Below, piece by piece: positions 1 through 8,419 of a DNA stretch of 64,000 nucleotides; the stretch's first letter is position 1; every line of letters starts with the position of its first letter. The notes under the pieces are model-generated. The model saw only the letters and a program-made list of their open reading frames with translations, was not told where the DNA came from and did not search any database. Origin of the DNA: Microbacterium hibisci (GTDB taxonomy: Bacteria; Actinomycetota; Actinomycetes; Actinomycetales; Microbacteriaceae); NCBI RefSeq assembly GCF_015278255.1, contig NZ_JADIJC010000005.1, positions 1 to 64,000 of the forward strand. Reading direction: 5' to 3'. A program made the position numbers and the translations under genes.

Positions 1-302
1 CGGCCACCCCCGCCGGGCCGCCCGTCCCGGCCACTCCCGCCGCGCCGCTGGCCCCGGCCACTCCCGGCGCGACGGCGACCCCGGTCGCACCCGAGACGGT
101 CCCGGGGGCGACCCCGGTCGCGGAGCCGGTCCCGGCCCCGTCCGAGACGGTTCCGTCCACGCAGAAGCCGTCGCGTGCCTCGACAGCGTCTCCTCAAGTC
201 CCTGCTGCGCGGAAGACCCGCGCGCCCCGGCCCGCGGCCGGTGCGCCCGGCGAACCGGCGGCGAAGAAGCCCGCTCCCGTCCGGAATGGAGACACCGCAT
301 GA
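1..302 (+). CDS. C-terminal tail of an unidentified protein (5' end outside window; possibly a SenX3-type sensor kinase)
   Basis: A frame open from the window edge (codons from base 3) ends in TGA at 300-302 and overlaps the ATG of the next gene as ATGA. The 99 visible residues are almost only Ala, Pro, Thr and Val, becoming Lys/Arg/Pro-rich near the end; no folded domain is visible, so this is a disordered tail. The tight coupling to a RegX3-type regulator suggests the gene encodes its partner kinase, as in the actinobacterial senX3-regX3 pair. That identity rests on position only. Confidence 0.6.
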   Translation, partial: ATPAGPPVPATPAAPLAPATPGATATPVAPETVPGATPVAEPVPAPSETVPSTQKPSRASTASPQVPAARKTRAPRPAAGAPGEPAAKKPAPVRNGDTA

Positions 303-982
303 CCCGCGTCCTGATCGTCGAGGACGAGCCCGACCTCGCCGACCCGCTCGCCTACCTCCTTCGTCGCGAGGGCTACGACGTCGAGATCGCGGAGGACGGT
401 CCGACCGCCCTCACCGCGTTCCGCGAGCGCGGAGCCGACATCGTCCTCCTCGACCTCATGCTCCCGGGGATGCCGGGAACAGAGGTGTGCCGGCAGATCC
501 GTGCGACCTCCGCGGTCCCGATCATCATGCTGACGGCGAAGGACTCCGAGGTCGACATCGTCGTGGGGCTGGAGCTCGGAGCCGACGACTACGTCACCAA
601 GCCTTACTCCGCCCGCGAGCTGCTGGCCCGGATGCGGGCGGTGCTGCGCCGGTTCTCGCAGATCGACGCCGACCTGGAGGACCGGGTTCTCGAGGGCGGC
701 CGCGTCGTGCTCGACATCGACCGGCACACGGTGGCCGTCGAGGGCGGCGAGATCAACATGCCGCTCAAGGAATTCGAGCTGCTCGAGGTGCTGATGCGCA
801 ACGCCGGTCGCGTGCTGACCCGCGGGCAGCTCATCGACCGCGTGTGGGGGAGCGACTACTTCGGCGACACGAAGACGCTCGACGTGCACATCAAGCGCAT
901 CCGCTCGCGCATCGAGAAGAACCCCGGATCTCCCGAGATGCTCGTCACCGTGCGCGGCCTGGGGTACCGGTTCGAGGGCTGA
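299..982 (+). CDS. regX3: OmpR/PhoB-family response regulator, RegX3-like
   Basis: DNA-binding regulator of 227 residues. Receiver domain at about 3-118, with the acidic pocket VEDE near 8-10, phospho-acceptor Asp52 in LLDLMLPG and Lys101 in YVTKPYS; then a winged-helix Trans_reg_C domain at about 130-226 ending RGLGYRFEG. Length and motifs are normal. Its start overlaps the stop of the preceding gene, so it is translationally coupled to it. RegX3 in actinobacteria governs the phosphate-starvation response with SenX3; that role here is inferred from similarity and position. A strong hairpin follows at 1005-1042. Confidence 0.85.
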   Translation: MTRVLIVEDEPDLADPLAYLLRREGYDVEIAEDGPTALTAFRERGADIVLLDLMLPGMPGTEVCRQIRATSAVPIIMLTAKDSEVDIVVGLELGADDYVTKPYSARELLARMRAVLRRFSQIDADLEDRVLEGGRVVLDIDRHTVAVEGGEINMPLKEFELLEVLMRNAGRVLTRGQLIDRVWGSDYFGDTKTLDVHIKRIRSRIEKNPGSPEMLVTVRGLGYRFEG

Positions 983-1004
983 CCGCCGGTCCGACCGCCG
1001 CAGA

Positions 1005-1042
1005 CACGGAAGAGGGCGCCCCGCGGGGCGCCCTCTTCCGTG
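1005..1042. terminator. Bidirectional hairpin terminator between convergent genes
   Basis: Perfect inverted repeat with 18-base arms at 1005-1022 and 1025-1042, rich in G and C, without a clear T tract. It lies between the regX3 stop (982) and the stop of the lipoprotein gene on the other strand (1058), so it can serve both transcripts. Confidence 0.8.
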
Positions 1043-1057
1043 GTCGTGCGGGCGGGC

Positions 1058-1588
1058 TCAGGGAGCGAGCGGCGCCAGGTAGTCGAGCGTGCCGTCGAGG
1101 ACCGGGATGTACGCCAGCTCCCCCTGGGAGTCGCCGGACTGGAAGAAGGTCTCGATGTCGGTGCCGGGCAGCGCGTCGAGATCCTCGACGAGGATCGGCT
1201 CATCCTCGTCCGAACCGGGGCTCACGGTCGTGCGGGCGGGAACCCGCACCTCCAGCGTCGGGCCGCCCTCGCCGAACTCGATGTTCAGGGTGTGCGAGTC
1301 GTCGGTGTCGTTGATCAGCGCCGCGACGAAGTTGCCCTCCGAGCCGTCCTCGTTGGCGACGATCTGCGCGTTGCGCACCTGGATCGGACCGGACTCGTAG
1401 ACGTTGGCGCCCTCGGCGGCCGAGTATTCGATGGTCGTGGCCTGCGGGGAGATCATGCTGCAGCCCGTCGCGGTGAGCGCGAGGGCTCCGCCCAGGGCCA
1501 GCGATGCGAACAGCCGACGGCTCTTGGGAGCGCCTGCCGCCGCGGAACGTCCGTGCGAGGAATCGCTGCGGCGGTGTATCGAGATCAC
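1058..1588 (-). CDS. Predicted lipoprotein of unknown function
   Basis: 176 residues if started at GTG 1588, which has a good ribosome site (GGGAGG) just upstream; a TTG twelve bases earlier lies inside that site and is unlikely. The N-terminus is basic, followed by a hydrophobic segment and the lipobox LTATGC with Cys43, so the product should be exported and lipidated. The mature part is acidic and beta-rich in look, without cysteines or a recognisable catalytic motif. Function unknown. It is convergent with regX3 and divergent from carD. Confidence 0.75.
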   Translation of the reverse strand: MISIHRRSDSSHGRSAAAGAPKSRRLFASLALGGALALTATGCSMISPQATTIEYSAAEGANVYESGPIQVRNAQIVANEDGSEGNFVAALINDTDDSHTLNIEFGEGGPTLEVRVPARTTVSPGSDEDEPILVEDLDALPGTDIETFFQSGDSQGELAYIPVLDGTLDYLAPLAP

Positions 1589-1733
1589 GGATCCTCCCAA
1601 AACGGATGACGGTTCTCCAGCATTCTAGGGGCTCGTCCTGGGGCCCGCGGAGCAGGGCGATCGGCGATGTCCCGCGCGCGATGCAAGGGCGGCGGGTCGG
1701 AGGGCGGAGAACCTTAGCGTATTTCTCCTGTGG

Positions 1734-1739
1734 TATCCT
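1734..1739 (+). promoter_or_regulatory. Probable -10 element of carD
   Basis: TATCCT preceded by TG (extended -10). It would give a start near 1746 and a leader of about 20 bases before the carD ATG. No clear -35 is seen. Confidence 0.45.
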
Positions 1740-1765
1740 GTAGGTTGCCGAAAGGACATAACTCC

Positions 1766-2248
1766 ATGCTTTTTGAGGTTGGCGAGACGGTCGTCTACCC
1801 CCACCACGGGGCGGCAACGATCATCGAGGTCAAAGACCGGATCATCAAGGGCGAGACGAAGAAGTACCTGAAGCTCAACGTCACGCAGGGTGATCTCATC
1901 ATCGAAGTCCCCGCAGAGAACGTCGACCTGGTCGGCGTACGCGATGTCATCGGCAAGGAGGGCCTCGACAAGGTGTTCGAGGTGCTGCGTGCTCCCTTCA
2001 CCGAGGAGCCGACCAACTGGTCGCGTCGCTACAAGGCGAACCTCGAGAAGCTCGCCTCCGGTGATGTCATCAAGGTCAGCGAGGTCGTGCGCGACCTGTG
2101 GCGTCGCGATCAGGACCGCGGCCTCTCGGCCGGAGAGAAGCGGATGCTCGCGAAGGCGAAGCAGATCCTGATCTCCGAGCTCGCCCTCGCCGAGAAGACC
2201 GACGAAGAGAAGGCGAGCGTCCTCCTCGACGAGGTCCTCGCGAGCTGA
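1766..2248 (+). CDS. carD: CarD-family transcriptional regulator
   Basis: 160 residues. Starts [17 protein letters not shown], the usual CarD start, preceded by a GAAAGGA ribosome site at about 1749-1755; an upstream GTG at 1730 would add an atypical extension. The N-terminal Tudor-like RNA-polymerase interaction domain spans about 1-60 (YPHHG motif) and the helical DNA-binding domain about 65-160. CarD binds the RNAP beta subunit and stabilises open promoter complexes, in particular at rRNA promoters in mycobacteria. carD followed by ispD/ispF, cysS and rlmB is a conserved actinobacterial order. A 14-bp hairpin follows the stop. Confidence 0.93.
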   Translation: MLFEVGETVVYPHHGAATIIEVKDRIIKGETKKYLKLNVTQGDLIIEVPAENVDLVGVRDVIGKEGLDKVFEVLRAPFTEEPTNWSRRYKANLEKLASGDVIKVSEVVRDLWRRDQDRGLSAGEKRMLAKAKQILISELALAEKTDEEKASVLLDEVLAS

Positions 2249-2254
2249 GACTCT

Positions 2255-2284
2255 CAGAACGGCGCCCCTCGGGGCGCCGTTCTG
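2255..2284 (+). terminator. Hairpin terminator after carD
   Basis: Perfect 14-base arms at 2255-2268 and 2271-2284 separated by TC. It lies 6 bases after the carD stop and separates it from ispDF, which has its own -10. Confidence 0.75.
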
Positions 2285-2330
2285 CTGTGCGCCCGAGGGC
2301 ATGCGCGCCGGGATGCGGCGCCGGTCGCGA

Positions 2331-2336
2331 TAGCGT
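2331..2336 (+). promoter_or_regulatory. -10 element for a leaderless ispDF transcript
   Basis: TAGCGT followed by exactly six bases and then the GTG start at 2343; no ribosome site is present. This spacing recurs at other genes in the window. Confidence 0.55.
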
Positions 2337-2342
2337 GATGCG

Positions 2343-3545
2343 GTGAGCATCACTCCCGTGCCCCGTGTCGGCATCGTCGTCGTGGCGGCCGGTTCCGGCA
2401 CCCGCCTGGGCGCCGGAGGCCCCAAGGCCTTCGTCGGCATCGACGGGCACAGCATCCTGCGCCACGCGCTGGAAGGCGTCTTCGCGGCGCCCGTCGCGCA
2501 GGTCGTCATCGTCGCCCCGTCGGGTCGCGAAGGCGACGCGCTGAGCGAGGCGCTCGCGACGGCGGGGGATCGCCGCGATCTCGTGTCGGTCGTCGTCGGC
2601 GGTGACACGCGGCAGGACTCGGTGTCCGCCGGCCTGGATGCCCTCTGGGCCGACGTCGAGGTCGTGCTGGTCCACGACGCCGCGCGCGCCCTCACCCCGC
2701 CCGACGTGTTCGAGCGCGTGATCGGCGCCATCGACGGCGGCGCGGCGGGTGCCGTTCCGGTGCTGCCGGTCGTCGACACGATCAAGCGCGTGGCGGGGAC
2801 CGAGATCCTCGCCGCCGTGGACCGGTCGGAGCTGGCGGCGGCGCAGACGCCGCAGGGGTTCCGGCGAGACGTGCTCGACGAGGCATATGCCGCGGCGCTC
2901 GACGACTTCACCGACGACGCCGCCCTCGTCGCCGAGGCCGGACATGCGGTGGCCGCGGTGGCGGGGCATCCGCTCGCGTTCAAGATCACGACCGCAGCCG
3001 ATCTCGAGCGCGCCCGCCATCTGGTCGCCGCGCCCGCCGCGCACACGCCGGTGCACCTCGAGCACGTGCCCACGATCCCGCGGGTCGGGCTCGGCACGGA
3101 CGTCCACGCGTTCGGCGGCGAGGGAACGCTCTGGCTTGCCGGACTCGAATGGCCGGGTGAGACGCCGCTGTCGGGGCACTCCGACGGCGACGCCGTCGCG
3201 CACGCCATCGTCGACGCGCTGCTGGCGGCGGCCGGACTCGGCGACATCGGCACGCATTTCGGCACGGACCACCCCGAGTACGCGGGCGCGCACGCCGACG
3301 CCTTCCTCACGCGCACCCTCGCCCTGCTCGGCGAAGCCGGCTGGCGCGTCGGCAACGTGTCGGTGCAGGTGCAGGCGAACCGTCCGCGGTTCGCGGCGCG
3401 CCGCCTCGAGGCGGAACGCGCGCTGTCGGCGGCGCTCGGCGGTGCCGCGGTCTCGGTGTCGGCGACCACGACCGACGGCCTGGGCTTCACCGGACACGGC
3501 GAGGGCGTCGCGGCGTTCGCAGTCGCGGTGGTCGTCCCCGCGTGA
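2343..3545 (+). CDS. ispDF: Bifunctional MEP-pathway enzyme IspD/IspF
   Basis: 400-residue fusion for isoprenoid precursor synthesis. Residues about 7-225 are IspD (2-C-methyl-D-erythritol 4-phosphate cytidylyltransferase), with the nucleotide-binding loop [16 protein letters not shown] near the start. Residues about 237-398 are IspF (2,4-cyclodiphosphate synthase), with the metal-binding GTDVHAF and the [12 protein letters not shown] motif. The two enzymes catalyse non-consecutive steps; such fusions are known in several bacterial groups. GTG start at 2343, probably leaderless. Convergent with the acetyltransferase gene downstream. Confidence 0.93.
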   Translation: MSITPVPRVGIVVVAAGSGTRLGAGGPKAFVGIDGHSILRHALEGVFAAPVAQVVIVAPSGREGDALSEALATAGDRRDLVSVVVGGDTRQDSVSAGLDALWADVEVVLVHDAARALTPPDVFERVIGAIDGGAAGAVPVLPVVDTIKRVAGTEILAAVDRSELAAAQTPQGFRRDVLDEAYAAALDDFTDDAALVAEAGHAVAAVAGHPLAFKITTAADLERARHLVAAPAAHTPVHLEHVPTIPRVGLGTDVHAFGGEGTLWLAGLEWPGETPLSGHSDGDAVAHAIVDALLAAAGLGDIGTHFGTDHPEYAGAHADAFLTRTLALLGEAGWRVGNVSVQVQANRPRFAARRLEAERALSAALGGAAVSVSATTTDGLGFTGHGEGVAAFAVAVVVPA

Positions 3546-3587
3546 CCGTCGTGTCGTCCCCGCGGAGAGCCGCCGCGGCGACCGGGG

Positions 3588-4055
3588 TCAGATCGAGCGC
3601 GTCATGAAGACCGAGACCGGGTCGAGCACGTAGTCCTCGAACGGCCCGCAGAGCGCGAAGCCCTCGCTCTCGTAGAGCCGCTGCGCCGGGGCGAAGTCCG
3701 CGGTGGTGCCCGTCTCGAGCCAGAGGCTCGACATGCCGCGCCGCCGCGCGTCGTCGACGATGTGGCGCAGCAGGGCGCGACCCACGCCGGTGCCCCGGAA
3801 CCGGTCGTCCACGCGCATCGACTTGATCTCGCCCCGATCCGCGTCGAGCGCCTTCAGCGCGCCGACACCCGCCAGCTCGCCGTCGACCCACGCCGACCAC
3901 ACCGACAGCGACGGATGTCTCAGCGCCTCGAGATCCAGCGCGTGCACGCTCTCCGGGGGAGAGGTGTCGTGCATCCCGGACAGGTGGAAGGCGATGAGGG
4001 TGCGAGTGGCCTCGCCGCTCAGGTCGTCGGTGCGGATCTCGATGGTGCGCTGCAT
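3588..4055 (-). CDS. GNAT-family N-acetyltransferase
   Basis: 155 residues from ATG 4055 (start MQRTIEIRTDDL). A complete GNAT fold is visible: acetyl-CoA loop RFRGTGVGRALL at about residues 84-95, preceded by the strand EIKSMRV, and a C-terminal segment LWLETGTTADFAPAQRLYES typical of the family. Such enzymes transfer an acetyl group from acetyl-CoA to an amine; the substrate cannot be told from sequence. It is the second gene after the EamA transporter on the minus strand (47-base gap), possibly co-transcribed. Confidence 0.85.
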   Translation of the reverse strand: MQRTIEIRTDDLSGEATRTLIAFHLSGMHDTSPPESVHALDLEALRHPSLSVWSAWVDGELAGVGALKALDADRGEIKSMRVDDRFRGTGVGRALLRHIVDDARRRGMSSLWLETGTTADFAPAQRLYESEGFALCGPFEDYVLDPVSVFMTRSI

Positions 4056-4102
4056 GTCGCCGCCCAGTGTGCCACGCGCGGATTGCGGCCGTGTTTCGCC
4101 GT

Positions 4103-5056
4103 TCACGCCTCGACGGCGAACGGTGCCGGATCCCGCGGAGCGCGTGAGCCCCACGCGAGCAGAGCAAGACCCGCCGCGAGCACGGCCAGCCCGACGATCG
4201 CCAGCGCGGACAGCCGCTCGCCGAGGACGACGATGCCGAGCACGCTCGCGGTGAGCGGCTCGCCGAGCGTGAGCGTCGCCGCGGTGGCGGCGGTGAGCCC
4301 GCTGAGACCCCACGTGAAGAGGACGTACGCGATCGAGATCGTCGCCAGCCCGAGCCACAGCGCCATGACGAGCCCGGGCGTGGTGCCCAGCCACGAGAGA
4401 TCGACGAACGGCAGCGCGAGGGCGCAGATCAGCGCCGAGCTCGCACCCATGGCCCCGACGACGGTGAAAGGATCCCAGCCGTCGTCGAGCAGCCGACGCT
4501 GCGCGTTGGCGATCACGGCGAACGAGGCGCCCGCGCCGACCGAGCCCAGCAGGCCCAGCGGATCGGTTCCCCCGTCCGCGCCCGCCTCGCCGCCGAAGCC
4601 GAGCAGCACCACGCCGATCGTCGCGAGCGCCGTCGCGGCCATCCACGTGGGGCTCGGCATCCGTCGCGTCAGCGCCCATTCCAGGAGGCCGGCCAGGATC
4701 GGCGCGGAGCCGAGCGCGACGACCGTCCCGACCGCGACGCCGTTGCGGCCCGTGCCGAGGAAGAAGAGCGGCTGGTACACCGAGATGCACACGCCCGTCA
4801 GCACCATCAGTGCGAGGGGACGGATGCCGCTCCGCGACCGGGTGACCGATCGCAGGGTCGGCGCATCGACTCGCGGATGCCTGCGGGCGTGACGGGCGGC
4901 CAGAGCGAACGCGATGACCGCCAGACCGGTGCCGCCGAGGACCATGCGCATGACGCCGATCGAGAGGGGCGTCGTGCCGTCGGGGCCGAGCGCCTGCGAG
5001 GTGCCGGTGGTGCCGAAGAGCACGGCGGCGGCGAGGACGGCGAGCACGTGCACCAT
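4103..5056 (-). CDS. EamA/DMT-family transporter (RhaT/YdcZ-like exporter)
   Basis: 317 residues, about ten hydrophobic segments arranged as two EamA repeats (about 5-150 and 165-300). The first repeat has the typical FGTTGTSQALGP start, the second ends in GEPLTASVLGIVVLGERLSALAIVG. Members of this superfamily export metabolites such as amino acids; the substrate is unknown. Start ATG at 5056. It diverges from cysS (107-base gap) and precedes the GNAT gene on its strand. Confidence 0.85.
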   Translation of the reverse strand: MVHVLAVLAAAVLFGTTGTSQALGPDGTTPLSIGVMRMVLGGTGLAVIAFALAARHARRHPRVDAPTLRSVTRSRSGIRPLALMVLTGVCISVYQPLFFLGTGRNGVAVGTVVALGSAPILAGLLEWALTRRMPSPTWMAATALATIGVVLLGFGGEAGADGGTDPLGLLGSVGAGASFAVIANAQRRLLDDGWDPFTVVGAMGASSALICALALPFVDLSWLGTTPGLVMALWLGLATISIAYVLFTWGLSGLTAATAATLTLGEPLTASVLGIVVLGERLSALAIVGLAVLAAGLALLAWGSRAPRDPAPFAVEA

Positions 5057-5151
5057 CCGTTTATACCGAAGTCGGACCGTTCATCCCGAAGTCGGGGCCG
5101 CGGCGGCGCGGCAACCGCCGTCGTTCCCGCGGTCGCGACGAGACCCGCCGG

Positions 5152-5157
5152 TAGGCT
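5152..5157 (+). promoter_or_regulatory. -10 element for a leaderless cysS transcript
   Basis: TAGGCT followed by six bases and the GTG start at 5164; no ribosome site upstream. Confidence 0.55.
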
Positions 5158-5163
5158 GGTGCG

Positions 5164-6588
5164 GTGACGGTTCAGCTGTACGACACCAAGGCCCAGGCGC
5201 TGCGCGACTTCGCGCCCCTCGACCCCGGTCACGTCACGATCTACGTCTGCGGTCCGACGGTGCAGTCGGGACCTCACATCGGCCACCTGCGCGGCGCACT
5301 GACGTTCGACATCCTGCGGCGCTGGCTGGCCCACCGGTACGGGCGCGTCACCTTCGTGCGCAACGTCACCGACATCGACGACAAGGTGCTCGCCAACGCC
5401 ACCGACGGCGAGCCCTGGTGGGCGCTCGCGTATCGCATGGAGCTCGAGTTCACGCGCGCCTACACGGCGATCGGCATCCTCCCGCCGACCTACGAGCCGC
5501 GCGCCACGGCGTCGATCCCGCAGATGCAGGAGATCATCCGGCGCCTGATCGAGGCCGGGCACGCGTACGCGGCTGCGGAGGGGACGGATGCCGCGGGCGA
5601 CGTCTACTTCGACGTCCGGTCGTGGGCCGACTACGGTTCGCTGACGCGCCAGAGCATCGACGCGATGGAGCCGGCCGCCGACGCCGACCCGCGCGGCAAA
5701 CGCGACCCCCGCGACTTCGCACTCTGGAAGGGCGCGAAGGCCGACGAGCCGAGCTCTGCGACCTGGGACTCGCCGTGGGGGCCCGGCCGACCCGGCTGGC
5801 ACATCGAGTGCTCCGCCATGGCGCGCCGCTACCTCGGCAGCGAGTTCGACATCCACGGGGGCGGGCTCGACCTGCGCTTCCCGCACCACGAGAACGAGCT
5901 CGCGCAGTCCACCGCCGCCGGTGACGGATTCGCCCGCTACTGGGTGCACAACGGGCTCGTGACGGTCGGCGCCCAGAAGATGTCGAAGTCGCTGTTCAAC
6001 TTCATCCTCGCCGAGGACGTGCTGCGCGAACGCGATCCGCTCGTGGTGCGCTACGCGCTCGCCGCCGCACACTACCGGTCGAGCCTCGACATCACGACGT
6101 CGACCTTCGACGAGGCCGAGGCGGCGCTCGATCGCATCCGCACGTTCCTCGAACGCGCGCTGCGCACGCTGCGCGCCGACGAGGACGTGCGTGTGGCGGC
6201 CGCGGTGCCGGCCGCGTTCGCCGCGGCGCTGGACGACGACCTCGGAGTGCCGCAGGCCCTTGCCGTGCTGCACGAGACGGTGCGCCAGGGCAACAGCGCA
6301 CTGGACGCGGGGGACGGCGACGCCGCGCTCCGCGCGTTCGCCGACGTCGCCGTCATGACCGGCGTGCTCGGCATCGACCCCCTCGACCCGCAGTGGCGGT
6401 CGACGGATGCCTCGGGCGAGGCATCCGCTCTCGACGCCCTCGTGCAGACGATGATCACGCAGCGCGCGGACGCGCGCGCCGCCAAGGACTGGGCGGCCGC
6501 CGACCGCATCCGCGACGCGATCGCGGCGGCGGGCATCGCCCTCGAAGACACCGCAGACGGAACACACTGGAGCTTGATCGATGGCTAA
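5164..6588 (+). CDS. cysS: Cysteinyl-tRNA synthetase
   Basis: Class I aminoacyl-tRNA synthetase of 474 residues that charges tRNA-Cys. The HIGH signature is PHIGH at residues 37-41, Cys29 starts the zinc site (with the Cys in HIECSAMA and the HHENE motif), and KMSKSL marks the second active-site loop near residue 268. The C-terminal helical DALR-like region ends [15 protein letters not shown]. Normal length. GTG start, probably leaderless. Its last eight bases overlap the start of rlmB, as in the conserved cysS-rlmB pair. Confidence 0.97.
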   Translation: MTVQLYDTKAQALRDFAPLDPGHVTIYVCGPTVQSGPHIGHLRGALTFDILRRWLAHRYGRVTFVRNVTDIDDKVLANATDGEPWWALAYRMELEFTRAYTAIGILPPTYEPRATASIPQMQEIIRRLIEAGHAYAAAEGTDAAGDVYFDVRSWADYGSLTRQSIDAMEPAADADPRGKRDPRDFALWKGAKADEPSSATWDSPWGPGRPGWHIECSAMARRYLGSEFDIHGGGLDLRFPHHENELAQSTAAGDGFARYWVHNGLVTVGAQKMSKSLFNFILAEDVLRERDPLVVRYALAAAHYRSSLDITTSTFDEAEAALDRIRTFLERALRTLRADEDVRVAAAVPAAFAAALDDDLGVPQALAVLHETVRQGNSALDAGDGDAALRAFADVAVMTGVLGIDPLDPQWRSTDASGEASALDALVQTMITQRADARAAKDWAAADRIRDAIAAAGIALEDTADGTHWSLIDG

Positions 6589-7585
6589 GCCGACGCGCCC
6601 GGGAGCGGGCAACAGCAAGAAGAAGGGCGCCACCAAGGGGACGGGCGGCAAGAACAAGCGCTCCCTCGAGGGGCGCGGGCCCACCCCCAAGGCGGAGGAC
6701 CGCGCGTGGCACCCCGCGGGCAAGCGCAAGGCTGCGGCCGAGCGCTACGCCGCCGCGGGCGGCAAGGGCGCGCCCGGGCAGCGGGCGCCGCAGGGCCCGA
6801 ACCCCAACCGCGGCAAGTCCAAGGCGGGCGACGACACAGAGACGGTCACGGGACGCAACTCCGTGCTCGAGGCGCTGCGGGCGAAGATCCCCGCGACGGC
6901 GCTCTACATCGCGCAGCGCGTCGAGATGGACGATCGCGTCAAGGAGATGCTGTCGATCGCCACCCACCGCGAGATCCCGGTGCTCGAGGTCATGCGCCCC
7001 GAGCTCGACCGCATGGCCGGGTTCGACGGCGTGCACCAGGGCGTCGCCCTCAAGGTGCCGCCGTACGAGTACGCGCACCCGCAGGACCTGCTCGAGCAGA
7101 TCATCGACCGTGACGAGCTGCCCCTGCTGGTGGCGCTCGACGGCGTCACGGACCCCCGCAACCTGGGCGCCATCATCCGCTCGACGGCAGCCTTCGGCGG
7201 ACAGGGGGTCATCGTGCCGCAGCGCCGCTCGGCGGGGGTGAACTCGGCGGCATGGAAGACCAGCGCCGGCGCCGCCGCGCGGATCCCGGTCGCGGTGGCG
7301 GCGAACCTCACGACGATGCTCAAGGAGTTCAAGAAGCAGGGCGTGTTCGTGCTGGGACTCGACGGCGGGGGAGACGTGTCGCTGCCGGCCCTGCAGCTCG
7401 CCGACCGGCCCGTCGTGATCGTCGTGGGTTCGGAGGGCAAGGGCCTCTCGCGCCTGGTGACCGAGACGTGCGACCAGATCGTCTCCATCCCGATCTCGAC
7501 CGCGGCGGAGTCGCTGAACGCCGGGATCGCGGCATCCGTCGCCCTCTACCAGGTCTCCACTCTGCGGGCGTCCCCCGCGGAGTGA
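6581..7585 (+). CDS. rlmB: 23S rRNA (guanosine-2'-O-)-methyltransferase RlmB (TrmH/SpoU family)
   Basis: 334 residues. An N-terminal stretch of about 80 residues is very Lys/Gly-rich and probably disordered; the L30e-like substrate-binding domain follows (about 85-165, starting TVTGRNSVLEAL), then the SpoU knot domain with the three SAM motifs TDPRNLGAIIRST, VVGSEGKGLS and AAESLNAGIAAS. The enzyme methylates the conserved guanosine (E. coli G2251) in the peptidyl-transferase centre. ATG at 6581 overlaps cysS by eight bases. The basic N-terminal extension is common in actinobacterial homologues. Confidence 0.92.
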   Translation: MAKPTRPGAGNSKKKGATKGTGGKNKRSLEGRGPTPKAEDRAWHPAGKRKAAAERYAAAGGKGAPGQRAPQGPNPNRGKSKAGDDTETVTGRNSVLEALRAKIPATALYIAQRVEMDDRVKEMLSIATHREIPVLEVMRPELDRMAGFDGVHQGVALKVPPYEYAHPQDLLEQIIDRDELPLLVALDGVTDPRNLGAIIRSTAAFGGQGVIVPQRRSAGVNSAAWKTSAGAAARIPVAVAANLTTMLKEFKKQGVFVLGLDGGGDVSLPALQLADRPVVIVVGSEGKGLSRLVTETCDQIVSIPISTAAESLNAGIAASVALYQVSTLRASPAE

Positions 7586-7697
7586 GTCGCCGCATGACGC
7601 ATTCAGGGGAATGAACCCGGGCGCCGCGCGTTCACCCTCGGAGAGCCGGCGCAGCCGGTCACCAGCACAGCAGCAGCACTACGTCGAAAGGCAGAAC

Positions 7698-8339
7698 ATG
7701 GCACGCATCGCCGTCATCGGAGGCTCGGGGTACGCCGGCCGTCACATCGTCGCCGAGGCGGTGAGCCGCGGCCACTCGGTCCTGTCGATCGCACGGCGGA
7801 TCCCTGCGGAGCGGCACGAGGGCGCCCTCTACGTCGAGGGGTCGCTCACCGACGTGCCCGACCTTCTCGCGCAGCTCCAGGGCGTCGACGTCGTGGTCTC
7901 GGCGGTGGCTCCGCGCGGCGACATGGAGGGACTCGTGCGCCCGAACCTGGCGGCGCTCGCGTCGCTGCTGCCGGAGGGCGTCCGTCTGGGCGTCATCGGC
8001 GGTGCGGGCGGCAGCCTCGTGACCGAGGGCGGCGAGCGGGTCGTCGACCTGCCGTCGTTCGCCGAGGACTACAAGGCCGAGGCCCTCGAGGCGGTCGGCG
8101 TGCTGGAGGACCTGCAGAACGGCCCGGAGTCGCTGGACTGGTTCTACGTCCACCCGGCCGGCGGCTTCGGCGCATTCGCGCCGGGCGAGCGCACCGGCGA
8201 GTACCGCACGGGCGGCGATGTCATCGTGACCGACGCCGAGGGCGAGTCGTACATCTCGGGCGAGGATCTCGCCGTGGCGATCGTCGACGAGATCGAGAGC
8301 CCGCAGCACCCGCGCAAGCGGTTCACCGTCGGCTACTGA
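7698..8339 (+). CDS. NAD(P)-dependent oxidoreductase, NmrA/YwnB-like
   Basis: 213 residues from ATG 7698, which has GAAAGG seven bases upstream; an ATG further upstream (7611) has no homology-like sequence. The start MARIAVIGGSGYAGRHIV is the Rossmann GXXGXXG dinucleotide loop. It belongs to the atypical short-chain dehydrogenase group (NAD(P)H-binding, PF13460); members are reductases or redox-sensing regulators. The substrate is unknown. Followed by a 25-bp hairpin shared with the convergent neighbour. Confidence 0.85.
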   Translation: MARIAVIGGSGYAGRHIVAEAVSRGHSVLSIARRIPAERHEGALYVEGSLTDVPDLLAQLQGVDVVVSAVAPRGDMEGLVRPNLAALASLLPEGVRLGVIGGAGGSLVTEGGERVVDLPSFAEDYKAEALEAVGVLEDLQNGPESLDWFYVHPAGGFGAFAPGERTGEYRTGGDVIVTDAEGESYISGEDLAVAIVDEIESPQHPRKRFTVGY

Positions 8340-8357
8340 CCCCCCACTCTTCTGCGC

Positions 8358-8407
8358 AATCGCGAAAGGGCATGTCTCCGCCGGCGGAGACATGCCCTTT
8401 CGCGATT
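8358..8407. terminator. 50-bp perfect palindrome, bidirectional terminator
   Basis: Arms 8358-8382 and 8383-8407 are perfectly complementary over 25 bases with no spacer. The hairpin carries GCGAAAGGG and CCCTTTCGC at its base, and a shorter A-run/T-run on either side allows terminator function for both strands. It sits between the stops of two convergent genes. Confidence 0.85.
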
Positions 8408-8419
8408 CCCGAGGGTGGT

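Noticed and set aside
3546..3587. Weak CCGCGG dyad between ispDF and the GNAT gene as a terminator
   Set aside because: The stem is only six bases and many such dyads arise by chance at this GC content.
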